Positions 54,245-63,118 of a DNA stretch of 64,000 bases are shown here, piece by piece (within the stretch, counting starts at the first letter, position 1; each line of letters opens with the position of its first letter). Source of the stretch: Caldicellulosiruptoraceae bacterium PP1 (GTDB taxonomy: Bacteria; Bacillota; Thermoanaerobacteria; Caldicellulosiruptorales; Caldicellulosiruptoraceae). Under the pieces are notes generated by a model. The model made no database searches and was not told the DNA's origin. It saw only the letters and a program-made list of their open reading frames with translations. A program made the translations under genes and the position numbers. The DNA lies in NCBI GenBank assembly GCA_041320695.1, contig JBGGOQ010000012.1, positions 1 through 64,000 on the forward strand. The letters run 5' to 3'.

Positions 54245-54802
54245 ATGATAGAAGCAGGCGATTTTCGAAGAGGATTAACAATAGAATACGAAGGGCAGAT
54301 CTTTCAGGTAGTTGAATTCTTACATGTAAAACCTGGAAAAGGAGCTGCTTTTGTTAGAACAAAACTTAAGAATATAAAGACAGGTGCAGTTTTAGAAAAG
54401 ACATTCAGACCAGATGAAAGAATGCCTCAAGCTCATATTGAAAGAAAAGAAATGCAATATCTTTATAATGACGGAGAATTATACTACTTTATGGATATAG
54501 AAACATATGAACAGATTGCCTTAAATAAAGACCTCATTGGAGATGCATTAAAGTTTGTAAAAGAAAACATGAATGTTATTGTTCTTTCACACAATGGTTC
54601 AGTTTTTGGAATTGAGCCACCAAGATTTGTTGAGCTTGAAATTATTGATACAGAGCCAGGCTTTAAAGGTGATACAGCAAGCAACACAACAAAGCCAGCT
54701 AAGGTTGAAACAGGAGCAATCATTCAAGTTCCATTATTTATAAATGTTGGTGACAAGATAAAGATTGATACAGAATCAGAAGAATATCTATCAAGGGTAT
54801 AA
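54245..54802 (+). CDS. efp: Translation elongation factor P
   Basis: EF-P relieves ribosome stalling at polyproline. Seen: three beta-barrel domains, tip lysine K32 in VKPGKGAAF, domain II starting near 65, and the signature [16 protein letters not shown] at the C terminus. 185 residues, standard. ATG with GGAGGG upstream and its own promoter. Groel-type Pro-rich proteins in this window may need it. Confidence 0.98.
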   Translation: MIEAGDFRRGLTIEYEGQIFQVVEFLHVKPGKGAAFVRTKLKNIKTGAVLEKTFRPDERMPQAHIERKEMQYLYNDGELYYFMDIETYEQIALNKDLIGDALKFVKENMNVIVLSHNGSVFGIEPPRFVELEIIDTEPGFKGDTASNTTKPAKVETGAIIQVPLFINVGDKIKIDTESEEYLSRV

Positions 54803-54862
54803 TTAATATTTTTAGGGTAAATATATCTTATAGAATTTTTTTTGAATTTTAGGAGGATTAAA

Positions 54863-55348
54863 ATGGAAAACCTATATGAAAAGGTGGCATACTTAAGAGG
54901 TCTTGCTGATGGGCTTGGTATAAATGAGGAATCAAAAGAAGGAAGGCTTATACGTAGTATAATTGATGTATTAGATGAATTTGCTGATGCATTAAATGAG
55001 CTTGATATGAAGTATTCTGAATTGGATGATGTTGTAGACTCAATTGATGAGGATTTAGAAACACTTGAAAGAGAAGTCTATGACGATTATGATGAAGATG
55101 ACGATGATGATTATGATGATGAAGAAGAAGATGAAGACGAAGATTTTGACCAAGAAGACTTTGTTGAAATAACATGCCCGCACTGCAATGTTCCATTTTA
55201 TGTAGAAGAAGATGAATACCTCGATGAAGATGAATTTGAATGTCCAAACTGCCATGAAACAATATATGTAGATGAACTTGAAGAGGTAGACGAATACGAA
55301 GACGACGAACAAGATGATGATGACAATGACCACGATACAGATAAATAA
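54863..55348 (+). CDS. CD1247-type acidic zinc-ribbon protein
   Basis: 161 residues, extremely acidic. Seen: a helical N-terminal domain (MENLYEKVAYLRGLADGLGI onward, about 1-65) typical of the clostridial CD1247 family, a Asp/Glu-rich run (about 60-105), and a C-terminal four-cysteine zinc ribbon with CPHC and CPNC. The function is unknown. The family commonly follows efp in clostridia. ATG 54863 behind AGGAGG is preferred to TTG 54842. A repeat-derived terminator follows. Confidence 0.88.
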   Translation: MENLYEKVAYLRGLADGLGINEESKEGRLIRSIIDVLDEFADALNELDMKYSELDDVVDSIDEDLETLEREVYDDYDEDDDDDYDDEEEDEDEDFDQEDFVEITCPHCNVPFYVEEDEYLDEDEFECPNCHETIYVDELEEVDEYEDDEQDDDDNDHDTDK

Positions 55349-55355
55349 AGTGTGA

Positions 55356-55408
55356 CAATGGGGACGGTTCTTGTTGGCTCACCAGCCACAACACCGTCCC
55401 TTATTTTT
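55356..55408 (+). terminator. Repeat-derived hairpin terminator (REP-like copy A)
   Basis: GGGACGGT (55361-55368) pairs perfectly with ACCGTCCC (55393-55400); a shorter GGCT/AGCC stem lies inside; TTATTTTT follows. The left arm carries CAATGGGGACGGTTCT, the same 16 bases as in copy B at 55414, so a mobile repeat appears to serve as the terminator of the acidic-protein gene. Confidence 0.75.
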
Positions 55409-55409
55409 C

Positions 55410-55514
55410 GAGCCAATGGGGACGGTTCTGGTTGGCACAACGTTACATAGTGCTGCTTATCCTATTATATCGTGGGATGAGCGGCGAGCCAGGGAGAACC
55501 GTCCCCGTTGGCTC
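55410..55514. repeat. 105-bp element with 20-bp terminal inverted repeats (REP-like copy B)
   Basis: GAGCCAATGGGGACGGTTCT (55410-55429) and AGAACCGTCCCCGTTGGCTC (55495-55514) pair over 20 positions, 19 Watson-Crick and one G-T. The 65-bp interior has no coding potential. TTTC occurs on both sides (55406-55409 and 55515-55518), a possible 4-bp target duplication. It belongs to the GGGGACGGTTCT repeat type known from many Firmicutes and often tied to REP-associated Y1 transposases. Confidence 0.82.
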
Positions 55515-55573
55515 TTTCCGAACAATAACAAAAAAATCATTAAAAATATTCGTAACATATATTCCCATTATAC

Positions 55574-55602
55574 TTGACATTAGTAGATTGATAATATATA
55601 AT
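55574..55602 (+). promoter_or_regulatory. Consensus SigA promoter of the serine operon
   Basis: Perfect TTGACA (55574-55579), 17-nt spacer, perfect TATAAT (55597-55602). A 6-bp inverted repeat ATTGAT/ATCAAT (55587-55592, 55601-55606) surrounds the -10. The strongest promoter match in the window, suggesting high or repressor-controlled expression. Confidence 0.9.
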
Positions 55603-55649
55603 CAATTTTAACAATATTATCGGATGCAAGTTTGAAAGGAGTTAGTTGC

Positions 55650-56804
55650 ATGCAAAGAACAAAGTTACTTATGACTCCAGGTCCAACCCCACTTCCACCC
55701 AAGGTGTTAGAAGCCATGAGTCAGCCAATTATTCACCATAGAACAAAAGAGTTTGGAGAAATATTTACAAGAGTCAACGACAAACTTATGCAAGTTTTTC
55801 AAACAAAAAATTCAGTTCTTACCTTCACTTCATCAGGAACAGGAGCTATGGAAAGTTCAGTTGTAAATATGTTTAGCCCAAATGACACAGTATTAGTTGT
55901 ATCAGTTGGGGTTTTTGGCGATAGATACATAAAGATTTGCAAAACGTTCGGACTTAATGTTATAGAAAAAAGATATCAAGACGGTCATGTAGCTAATATT
56001 GACGAGATTATAGATATGCTTGAATCAGATAAAGAAATGAAAATCAAGGGTGTTTTTATTACACATAACGAGACATCAACAGGTGTCACTAATGACATAG
56101 AAAAACTTGGTAAGTATATGAAAAATGGCGAAAGGATACTCATTGTTGATGCAATATCAGCACTTGGTGGTATTGAATTAAAGACAGATGAATGGGGGCT
56201 TGATGTTGTTGTTGCAGGCTCTCAAAAGTCGCTTATGGCACCACCCGGGCTTGCCTTTGCATCAGTTTCAGACAAAGCATGGGAGTTTTATAAAAGGTCA
56301 ACACTTCCAAAGTTCTATTGGGACTACAAGAAGTATAAAGATGGCCTTATGAAAGAGGTTCAGGACAATCCATTTACACCTGCCATTTCACTAATCAAGG
56401 CAACAGATGCTGCACTTACTGTCCTATTTGATGAAATTGGGCTTGAAAATAACTTTTTAAGGCATAAAAAGTTAGCTCAAATGGTTCAAACAGCTGTAGA
56501 TGCTTTAAATCTTGAACTTTTACCCAAAAAAGAACATTCCTCGTATGTTATCACAGCCATAAAATCACCAGAAGGTGTTGATATAGAACAGGTCAGAAAG
56601 ACAATGAACAAGGAATTTGACATAATGGTTGCAGGCGGACAAAGTGATTTAAAAGGTAAGATAATAAGGATAGGGCACATGGGATATGTTGATGAAATGG
56701 ATGTTCTTAAAACCATTTCAGCATTTGAGATTTCGCTTATGAAAGCAGGTTATAGAAACTTTGAACAAGGTAAAGCAGTCTCAAGCATTTTAAAGTTTTT
56801 TTAA
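55650..56804 (+). CDS. Class V aminotransferase (phosphoserine/alanine-glyoxylate type)
   Basis: PLP-dependent enzyme of 384 residues. Seen: LMTPGPTPLPPKVLEAM N terminus, HHRTKEF, SSGTGAMESS phosphate-binding loop, DAISALGG, and the PLP lysine K193 in GSQKSL. The fold is the alanine-glyoxylate/serine-pyruvate type. Because serA follows 15 nt later, it probably acts as the phosphoserine aminotransferase step in serine synthesis, as such enzymes do in several thermophiles and archaea. ATG 55650 behind GAAAGGAG; an upstream TTG (55632) is less likely. Confidence 0.9.
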   Translation: MQRTKLLMTPGPTPLPPKVLEAMSQPIIHHRTKEFGEIFTRVNDKLMQVFQTKNSVLTFTSSGTGAMESSVVNMFSPNDTVLVVSVGVFGDRYIKICKTFGLNVIEKRYQDGHVANIDEIIDMLESDKEMKIKGVFITHNETSTGVTNDIEKLGKYMKNGERILIVDAISALGGIELKTDEWGLDVVVAGSQKSLMAPPGLAFASVSDKAWEFYKRSTLPKFYWDYKKYKDGLMKEVQDNPFTPAISLIKATDAALTVLFDEIGLENNFLRHKKLAQMVQTAVDALNLELLPKKEHSSYVITAIKSPEGVDIEQVRKTMNKEFDIMVAGGQSDLKGKIIRIGHMGYVDEMDVLKTISAFEISLMKAGYRNFEQGKAVSSILKFF

Positions 56805-56819
56805 GGAGGGACAACATTA

Positions 56820-58415
56820 ATGAAAGTAATAGTTAGCGAAAGAATTGCACAAGAAGGCGTTGATATTTTAAAAGAAGCAGGCTTTGAGGTTGATTTAAAG
56901 TTTGGCATAAGCCACAATGATCTACTTGAAATAATTGAAAATTATGATGCACTTATTGTTAGAAGTGTAACACAAGTAAATGAAGAGCTTTTTGCTAGGG
57001 CAAAAAACTTAAAGGTTGTAGGTAGAGCAGGAAACGGTATAGATAATATTGATGTTGATGCTGCAACAAAGTATGGTGTTATTGTAGTAAATACACCAGA
57101 TAGCAATACAATGGCAGCAGCAGAGCTAACAATAGGACATATATTCTGCATGTTTAGAAACATTCCACAGGCTCATTGGGGCTGCAAGAATGGGGATTTC
57201 AGAAGAAATAGATATAAAGGGTCTGAGCTTTTTGAAAAAACAGCAGGTATCATAGGTCTTGGAAGAATAGGCTCCCTTGTTGCAACAAGACTAAAGGCAT
57301 GCGGTATGAGGGTAATTGCATATGATCCATACATTTCTGACGAAAGATTCAAAAAGTTTGGTGTTGAGAAAGTTTCTTTTGAGACACTTATAAAAGAATC
57401 TGATTTAATTACTGTTCATACACCAAAGACAGAAGAAACATACAATATGATTACAGAAAAAGAATTTAAGATGATGAAAAAGGGTGTCAGAATTGCCAAT
57501 GTTGCAAGAGGTGGCATTATTAACGAAATAGACCTATACAATGCCATAAAAGAAGGTATTGTCGCAGCAGCAGCAATAGATGTATTTGAAAAAGAGCCAA
57601 ACTATGAACTTGCTTATCAAGAATTCAAACATCCACTACTCGAACTTGACAATGTAATAATAACACCCCACCTTGGTGCATCAACCGAGGAGGCACAGCT
57701 AAATGTTTCTGTGTCTGTTGCAAAACAAGTTGTATCAGCACTTCAGGGTGGTGTTGTAACAAATGCTGTTAATCTTCCTTCATTTGATAAAGATAAGATA
57801 GAAGAGGTTATGCCATATCTTACATTAGCTGAAAGCATGGGTAAGATATTTATTCAGGCTGAAAAAACTTTTGCAAAGAAGATCGAAATTATTTACAGCG
57901 GTGACATATGCAACATGGAAACAAAATGGGTAACATTGTCGCTGTTAAAAGGATACCTCGACTTTTCAGTAAAAGAAAATGTTAACTATGTAAATGCTGA
58001 GATGATAGCAAGTTCACAGGGTGTTGAGGTAATAGAAAGCAAAAAAGGCGAATGTGATAAATTTAAAAATATGATAACAGCAAGATTTACAACAGATGAA
58101 AAGGTCTTAGAGCTTTCTGGAACAGTTTATAATAACCAAGGCAGAATTATCGACTTCTTCGGCTACAAATTTGACTTCAAACCCGAAAGATATATGCTCT
58201 TGGTTCAAAACATTGATAAACCAGGTATTATTGGTAAGATAGGTACAATAGTAGGCGAATATGGCATTAATATTGCACAAATGCAGGTTAGCCGAAACAA
58301 AAAAGGCGAGAAAGCAGTTATGGTTCTTGAAGTTGACGGTATTGTTCCAAATGAAGCAATAGAAAAACTAAAAGCTGTTGATGGCATTTTACGTGTTACA
58401 ATGGCAAAGATATAA
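56820..58415 (+). CDS. serA: D-3-phosphoglycerate dehydrogenase
   Basis: First enzyme of serine biosynthesis; oxidises 3-phosphoglycerate with NAD. Seen: substrate segment VGRAGNGIDNIDVDAA, NAD-binding GIIGLGRIGS, catalytic motifs NVARGGIINE and TPHLGASTEEAQ, the ASB domain, and a C-terminal ACT domain (about 455-531) for serine feedback. 531 residues, the long ACT-containing form. Ribosome binding site AAGGAGGG. Confidence 0.97.
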   Translation: MKVIVSERIAQEGVDILKEAGFEVDLKFGISHNDLLEIIENYDALIVRSVTQVNEELFARAKNLKVVGRAGNGIDNIDVDAATKYGVIVVNTPDSNTMAAAELTIGHIFCMFRNIPQAHWGCKNGDFRRNRYKGSELFEKTAGIIGLGRIGSLVATRLKACGMRVIAYDPYISDERFKKFGVEKVSFETLIKESDLITVHTPKTEETYNMITEKEFKMMKKGVRIANVARGGIINEIDLYNAIKEGIVAAAAIDVFEKEPNYELAYQEFKHPLLELDNVIITPHLGASTEEAQLNVSVSVAKQVVSALQGGVVTNAVNLPSFDKDKIEEVMPYLTLAESMGKIFIQAEKTFAKKIEIIYSGDICNMETKWVTLSLLKGYLDFSVKENVNYVNAEMIASSQGVEVIESKKGECDKFKNMITARFTTDEKVLELSGTVYNNQGRIIDFFGYKFDFKPERYMLLVQNIDKPGIIGKIGTIVGEYGINIAQMQVSRNKKGEKAVMVLEVDGIVPNEAIEKLKAVDGILRVTMAKI

Positions 58416-58457
58416 CACAGGTAAAAATAAAAAACACAAAAAGGGAGTATTGGATAA

Positions 58458-59726
58458 ATGGCAGAGATTAAGGCTTTTTTTGGTGTTAGATATGCAGAAA
58501 ATATTGATTTAGACAAGGTTATCTGTCCACCATATGATATAATTTCAGAAAGTGAAAGGGAAGAACTCTATCAAAAAAGTCCATATAATATAATAAGAAT
58601 AGAATATGGGAAAGAACTTCCAAATGACAATGAAAAAGAAAATAAGTTTACAAGGGCAAAAAAAAGTTTAGATGAATGGCTAAATTCTGGCATTTTGAAA
58701 AAAGAGGATAAAGAAAGCCTATATATACTTGAACAAGAGTTTGAGGTTGATGGGGTTATTTATAAAAGAACAGGCATTATAGCACTTATAAAACTTACCC
58801 CATTTTCAGAAGGTGTTGTTATACCCCACGAGTTTACACTTTCAAAGCCAAAAGAGGAAAGGTTAAACCTTTTGAAAGCAACAAAAACTAATATTAGCAG
58901 TATTTATGGGCTTTATGAAGATAATAAAAAAGAGATTGAAAATATATTGGAAAATATAAAGAAAAATAAAGAATGTTTTTCATATAACGGTCTTGGAACC
59001 AAAGAAAAGATTTGGATTGAGCAAGATGAAAATGTCATAAATAAGTTACAATCCCTATTTTATGATAAAAAGATATTCATAGCTGATGGACACCATAGAT
59101 ACGAAACAGCACTTGAATACAAAAAACAGATGGAAGAAATTTATGGCAAAAACCCTAAGGCTGACTATAACTATGTTTTAATAACACTTACAGCTATTGA
59201 AGACCCAGGTATTGTAATACTTCCAACACATAGAGTTATCACAGATTCTAATATTTCTACACAAAACCTTATTGAAAAGCTAAAGGAAAACTTTGAGGTT
59301 ATTGAGGGCCGTTTTGAAGATGTAAATGAAAATTTAAATAAAAATAAAAAATACTCATTTGTGGTTTACACAAGCGATAAGAAATACTATTTTATAAAAT
59401 TAAAAGACCAAAAAGTTTTGGATAAAATAAATGGAAGCAAGCCTTTTAAAAACCTTGATGTTGTTATATTACAAGAGCTTATTTTAAATGACATTTTGGG
59501 TATTGATGCTGAAAACTTAGCAAAGCAAAAAAGCCTAAAATACACAAAGGATATAAATGAAGCAGTAAAAATGGTAGATGAGGGTGCTTTTTGTGCATTT
59601 ATTTTAAATCCTACACTTGTTGAGGAACTAAAGGATGTTTCGCTAAATGGCGAAAAGATGCCTCAAAAATCAACATACTTTTATCCAAAGCTTATGACAG
59701 GAAATGTGATATATGTTCAAAGATAA
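58458..59726 (+). CDS. DUF1015 protein, candidate ParB-like serine kinase
   Basis: 422 residues of the DUF1015 family. Seen: CPPYDIIS (23-30), a VIPHEFTLSKPKEERLNLLK segment, and the ADGHHR motif (209-214) shared with the ParB-like fold used by the serine kinases SerK and SbnI. It directly follows serA in the same operon. A role in serine metabolism, perhaps free-serine phosphorylation, is an inference from motif and neighbourhood. ATG with AAAGGGAG upstream; a terminator follows. Confidence 0.87.
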   Translation: MAEIKAFFGVRYAENIDLDKVICPPYDIISESEREELYQKSPYNIIRIEYGKELPNDNEKENKFTRAKKSLDEWLNSGILKKEDKESLYILEQEFEVDGVIYKRTGIIALIKLTPFSEGVVIPHEFTLSKPKEERLNLLKATKTNISSIYGLYEDNKKEIENILENIKKNKECFSYNGLGTKEKIWIEQDENVINKLQSLFYDKKIFIADGHHRYETALEYKKQMEEIYGKNPKADYNYVLITLTAIEDPGIVILPTHRVITDSNISTQNLIEKLKENFEVIEGRFEDVNENLNKNKKYSFVVYTSDKKYYFIKLKDQKVLDKINGSKPFKNLDVVILQELILNDILGIDAENLAKQKSLKYTKDINEAVKMVDEGAFCAFILNPTLVEELKDVSLNGEKMPQKSTYFYPKLMTGNVIYVQR

Positions 59727-59730
59727 AATG

Positions 59731-59775
59731 AAAGAGGCTATTACAAATAAATTGTGATAGTCTCTTTATTTTATT
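59731..59775 (+). terminator. Terminator of the serine operon
   Basis: A 16-bp stem with two G-T pairs (59731-59746 with 59752-59767), five-base loop, followed by ATTTTATTATT. It isolates the operon from the HAD gene downstream. Confidence 0.85.
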
Positions 59776-59789
59776 ATTCATATTTGATA

Positions 59790-59819
59790 TTGTAGAGTTA
59801 TTAAAATTAGTTATATAAT
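59790..59819 (+). promoter_or_regulatory. Promoter for the second HAD phosphatase
   Basis: TTGTAG (59790-59795), 18-nt spacer, perfect TATAAT (59814-59819), between the terminator and the ATG at 59854. Confidence 0.55.
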
Positions 59820-59853
59820 TTTTTAGTGAAAAAATAAAAGGAGAAAAGTAGCC

Positions 59854-60660
59854 ATGATAAAGCTTGTTGCATTTGATCTTGATGATACCTTTTTAAATGA
59901 CAATGTTTCAATTAGCCCAAAAAATAAAAAAGCTATCGAGTTTTTGAAAGAAAATGACATAAAAATTGCCATAGCAACAGGAAGGCCATTCCCATCAACA
60001 AAAAGGTTTGTAGATGAACTAACACTTGATATGCCAATAATTACATATCAGGGAGCAATGGTTTATGATATAAAAAACAAGAAAAAGATATACTCAAAAG
60101 AGGTTCCAATTGATTTAGCTAAGAAGCTTTTGGATATTTCAGAGAAAGAGAGAATTCATATTCATCTGTACATAAATGATGTATGGTTCGTAAGAGAATA
60201 CAATGAAAAGACAGAGTTTTACAAAAATCTAACAGGGCTTACACCAACCATCGAAAAGGACCTATACAAAATACTTACTGATAATCCATCTAAGGTTCTT
60301 TTCTTTGATGAGCATGATAGGTTAGAAGAGATAAAAAAACAAGTTCACGAAATAATAAAAGATACACTCGAAACAACATTTTCTAAGCCTTTCTTTTTGG
60401 AATTCACAAATAAAGAAGCAACAAAAGGCCAAGCTCTAAAATTTTTGGCAGAAGAGCATTATAACATAAAAAAAGAAGAGGTAATGGCTGTAGGTGATCA
60501 GCTAAATGATTTATCTATGATTGAGTATGCAGGTATTGGTGTTGCTGTTGCAAATGGTCATGAGGAGCTTAAAAAGCATGCTACATTTGTTACAGATACC
60601 AATAATAATGATGGTTTTGCCAAAGCAATAGAAAAGGTATTTGGTGTAAAGTTAGTATAA
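59854..60660 (+). CDS. Cof-type HAD-family phosphatase
   Basis: 268-residue HAD hydrolase of the Cof/IIB group. Seen: motif I DLDDTFLND (nucleophile Asp8), ATGRPF motif II, a cap domain, a lysine in TKGQALKFL and motif IV GDQLNDLSM. Substrate unknown. It stands alone with its own promoter. It is a distant paralogue of the 46165 gene. It could in principle supply the phosphoserine phosphatase missing next to serA, but nothing specific supports that. Confidence 0.92.
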   Translation: MIKLVAFDLDDTFLNDNVSISPKNKKAIEFLKENDIKIAIATGRPFPSTKRFVDELTLDMPIITYQGAMVYDIKNKKKIYSKEVPIDLAKKLLDISEKERIHIHLYINDVWFVREYNEKTEFYKNLTGLTPTIEKDLYKILTDNPSKVLFFDEHDRLEEIKKQVHEIIKDTLETTFSKPFFLEFTNKEATKGQALKFLAEEHYNIKKEEVMAVGDQLNDLSMIEYAGIGVAVANGHEELKKHATFVTDTNNNDGFAKAIEKVFGVKLV

Positions 60661-60767
60661 ATGAGTGCATATAATATTGTAAGAATGAGAAAATCATACG
60701 TCTGGTTGAGAAAAACAAAGTTTGGTTTAAGTTTTTGCGAGAAAATACGAAAATTTAAAAAAATATA

Positions 60768-60795
60768 TTGACTTTTGAAAGAAATTTGCTAAAAT
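60768..60795 (+). promoter_or_regulatory. speD promoter
   Basis: TTGACT (60768-60773), 16-nt spacer, TAAAAT (60790-60795). An inverted repeat AATTTGCTA/TAGCAAATT (60783-60791, 60814-60822) overlaps the -10 and the likely start of transcription. Confidence 0.7.
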
Positions 60796-60843
60796 AAAAT
60801 CTGTTATTTGAAATAGCAAATTCCAAGAAGGAGGTAATAAAAA

Positions 60844-61218
60844 ATGCACGCATTAGGAAGACACATAATAGCAGAAATGTATGGATGCGATGGCGATATC
60901 CTAAATAACCGTGAACTTATTGAAAAGATAATGGTAGAATCTGCACTTGAAGCAGGTGCCGAAGTTAGAGAAGTAGCTTTTCATAAATTTAGTCCGCAAG
61001 GTGTTAGTGGTGTTGTAGTTATATCTGAATCACACCTTACAATCCATACATGGCCAGAGCTTGGTTATGCAGCAGTTGACGTATTTACATGTGGCGATAG
61101 AGTAAATCCATGGGATGCATGCAATTACATTACCGAGAAGATAAAGGCTCAACACATGACATCAACAGAGGTAAAAAGAGGACTATTCGAACAACCAGTT
61201 AAGGTTGCAAACCTATAA
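60844..61218 (+). CDS. speD: S-adenosylmethionine decarboxylase proenzyme
   Basis: Makes decarboxylated SAM, the aminopropyl donor for spermidine. Seen: the self-cleavage site E62-S63 in SESHLTIH, giving the pyruvoyl cofactor, plus H68 and C83 at the positions known from Thermotoga SpeD. 124 residues, a short class 1B-type enzyme. ATG behind AAGGAGGT. No spermidine synthase is adjacent, so the rest of the pathway lies elsewhere. Confidence 0.97.
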   Translation: MHALGRHIIAEMYGCDGDILNNRELIEKIMVESALEAGAEVREVAFHKFSPQGVSGVVVISESHLTIHTWPELGYAAVDVFTCGDRVNPWDACNYITEKIKAQHMTSTEVKRGLFEQPVKVANL

Positions 61219-61364
61219 ACCTCCTTTTTGTTGATGGGATAAAGCTTTTTTGTTAGAATTCGAAGGGATGTGGAATTGGCAATTTTATTGATTTAAAATT
61301 GTATAAAATTATTTAAAAAGGGAATTATAATAGTGAAAGACCCCCTTTACAAATTAATACTTTT
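61219..61364. other. Intergenic region after speD
   Basis: No gene was recognised. It is AT-rich, with a TATAAT at 61326-61331 that lacks a convincing -35. It ends at the strong terminator at 61365. It is either a long speD 3' leader region or the site of a short independent RNA. Confidence 0.35.
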
Positions 61365-61394
61365 GGTGCACAAGTTTCTTGTGCACCTTTTTTT
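61365..61394 (+). terminator. Strong intrinsic terminator downstream of speD
   Basis: A perfect 10-bp stem GGTGCACAAG/CTTGTGCACC (61365-61374, 61378-61387) with a TTT loop, followed by seven Ts. It lies 147 nt after speD. Confidence 0.93.
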
Positions 61395-61457
61395 GTTTTC
61401 TAAAGAGTGCTATAATAATGGGAAAATAGTAGCTTGTATTTTTTAAGGAGGCATATA

Positions 61458-61727
61458 ATGAGAGCAATAATTACTGTTGTAGGAAAAGATAGAGTTGGTA
61501 TTATAGCTTGTGTTTCAAATATCTTAGCACAAAACAATGTAAACATATTGGATATATCACAAACAATTATGCAGGGTTTTTTTACTATGATAATGCTTGT
61601 TGATTTAGAAAACTCAAAACTTAGATTTGATGAGATAAAAGCACTTCTTGTAAATAAAGGCAAAGAGATAGGTGTAGATATTAATATGCAGCATGAGGAT
61701 ATATTCAATGCCATAAATAGGATTTAA
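61458..61727 (+). CDS. ACT domain protein (UPF0237 family)
   Basis: 89-residue stand-alone ACT domain. Seen: [23 protein letters not shown], a [19 protein letters not shown] strand region and a helical end, the ligand-binding fold that senses amino acids. ATG 61458 behind AAGGAGG; the open frame starts upstream (61434) but without a site. It is normally paired with the PFL-family gene that follows 13 nt later. Ligand unknown. Confidence 0.93.
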   Translation: MRAIITVVGKDRVGIIACVSNILAQNNVNILDISQTIMQGFFTMIMLVDLENSKLRFDEIKALLVNKGKEIGVDINMQHEDIFNAINRI

Positions 61728-61740
61728 GGAGGTCTACATT

Positions 61741-63099
61741 TTGTTTAGTCGTGATGAGATAATCTCAACAATTAATATGGTAAAACAAGAAAATTTAGAT
61801 ATTAGGACAATAACAATTGGTATAAGCCTATACGACTGTGTTTCTGATAATGTTGATATATTCATTGAAAAGATGAAAAGAAAGATTTACGATAAGGCAA
61901 ATAACATAACAGATATTGCAAGAGAGATAGAAGAAGTTTATGGTATTCCTATAATTAACAAAAGGGTTGCAACAACACCTATCTCACTTGTATGTGGAGA
62001 TTTTGATGAAGAAGATTTAGTAAAGATAGCAACAAGCCTTGATGAAATAGCAGAAAGTATTGGGATTGACCTAATTGGTGGATTTTCTGCACTTGTTCAA
62101 AAAGGTTTTTCCAATCAGGCAAAGAGGCTTCTTAATATCTTTCCAGAAGCAATCTCACAAACAAAAAGGGTTTGCTCATCTGTAAATGTTGGCTCAACTA
62201 AAGCAGGGATAAATCTTGATGCAATAAATATTGTTGCAAAAGGTATAAAAAAACTTTCTGAGCTTACAAAAGATGAGGATAGCTTTGGTTGTGCAAAGTT
62301 TGTTGTTTTTGCAAATGCACCTGAAGACAATCCATTTATGGCAGGTGCCTTTCATGGTATTGGTGAAAATGATGTTGCGATAAATATTGGTATCTCTGGC
62401 CCTGGTGTTGTGAAAAGAGCTCTTGAAAAGGTGAGAGGCCAGGATATAAGCACAGTTTACGAAACAATCAAAAAAACTGCATTTAAAATAACAAGAGCAG
62501 GTCAGATTGTAGGAGATTATGCAAGTAAAAAACTTGATATACCCTTTGGTATTATAGATTTATCATTAGCACCAACACCAAGAAATGGTGATAGCATTGC
62601 CGAGATTTTGGAGGAGATTGGACTTGAAAAGGTAGGGGCTTATGGCTCTACTGCAATATTGGCACTTTTGAACGATGCAGTTAAAAAAGGTGGTTCTATG
62701 GCTGCAAGGTTTGTTGGTGGGCTTTCTGGTGCATTTATTCCTGTTTCAGAAGACTTAGGAATGGTAGAAGCAGTAGATGCTGGAGCACTTAGCCTTGAAA
62801 AGCTTGAGGCAATGACTGCAGTATGCTCTGTTGGGCTTGATATGGTAATAGTTCCTGGTTCCACACCCTGGGAGGTAATCTCAGCTTTAATTGCCGATGA
62901 GATTGCAATAGGTGTTTATAACAACAAAACAACAGGGGTAAGAATTATCCCAGCTTTTAATAAAGATGTTGGTGATGTTGTTAACTTTGGAGGGCTCTTG
63001 GGTGGCGGCAAGGTAATGAAGATAAATACATTCTCACCTGAAGTGTTTGTAAATAGGGGAGGCAAAATTCCACCTCCAATAATTAGCTTAAGAAACTAA
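61741..63099 (+). CDS. PFL-family protein (UPF0210/DUF711)
   Basis: 452 residues, related in fold to pyruvate formate-lyase/ribonucleotide reductase barrels but of unknown function. Seen: [64 protein letters not shown] and a glycine-rich [11 protein letters not shown] end. It has no glycyl-radical motif. TTG start at 61741 with AAGGAGGT seven bases upstream. Likely works with the preceding ACT protein, which may regulate it. Confidence 0.92.
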   Translation: MFSRDEIISTINMVKQENLDIRTITIGISLYDCVSDNVDIFIEKMKRKIYDKANNITDIAREIEEVYGIPIINKRVATTPISLVCGDFDEEDLVKIATSLDEIAESIGIDLIGGFSALVQKGFSNQAKRLLNIFPEAISQTKRVCSSVNVGSTKAGINLDAINIVAKGIKKLSELTKDEDSFGCAKFVVFANAPEDNPFMAGAFHGIGENDVAINIGISGPGVVKRALEKVRGQDISTVYETIKKTAFKITRAGQIVGDYASKKLDIPFGIIDLSLAPTPRNGDSIAEILEEIGLEKVGAYGSTAILALLNDAVKKGGSMAARFVGGLSGAFIPVSEDLGMVEAVDAGALSLEKLEAMTAVCSVGLDMVIVPGSTPWEVISALIADEIAIGVYNNKTTGVRIIPAFNKDVGDVVNFGGLLGGGKVMKINTFSPEVFVNRGGKIPPPIISLRN

Positions 63100-63118
63100 A
63101 AAAAGGAGCTGATTTTTT

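Noticed and set aside
55371-55577. A 68-codon plus-strand frame across the repeats
   Set aside because: It is made almost wholly of palindromic repeat sequence, with no ribosome binding site and no recognisable protein.
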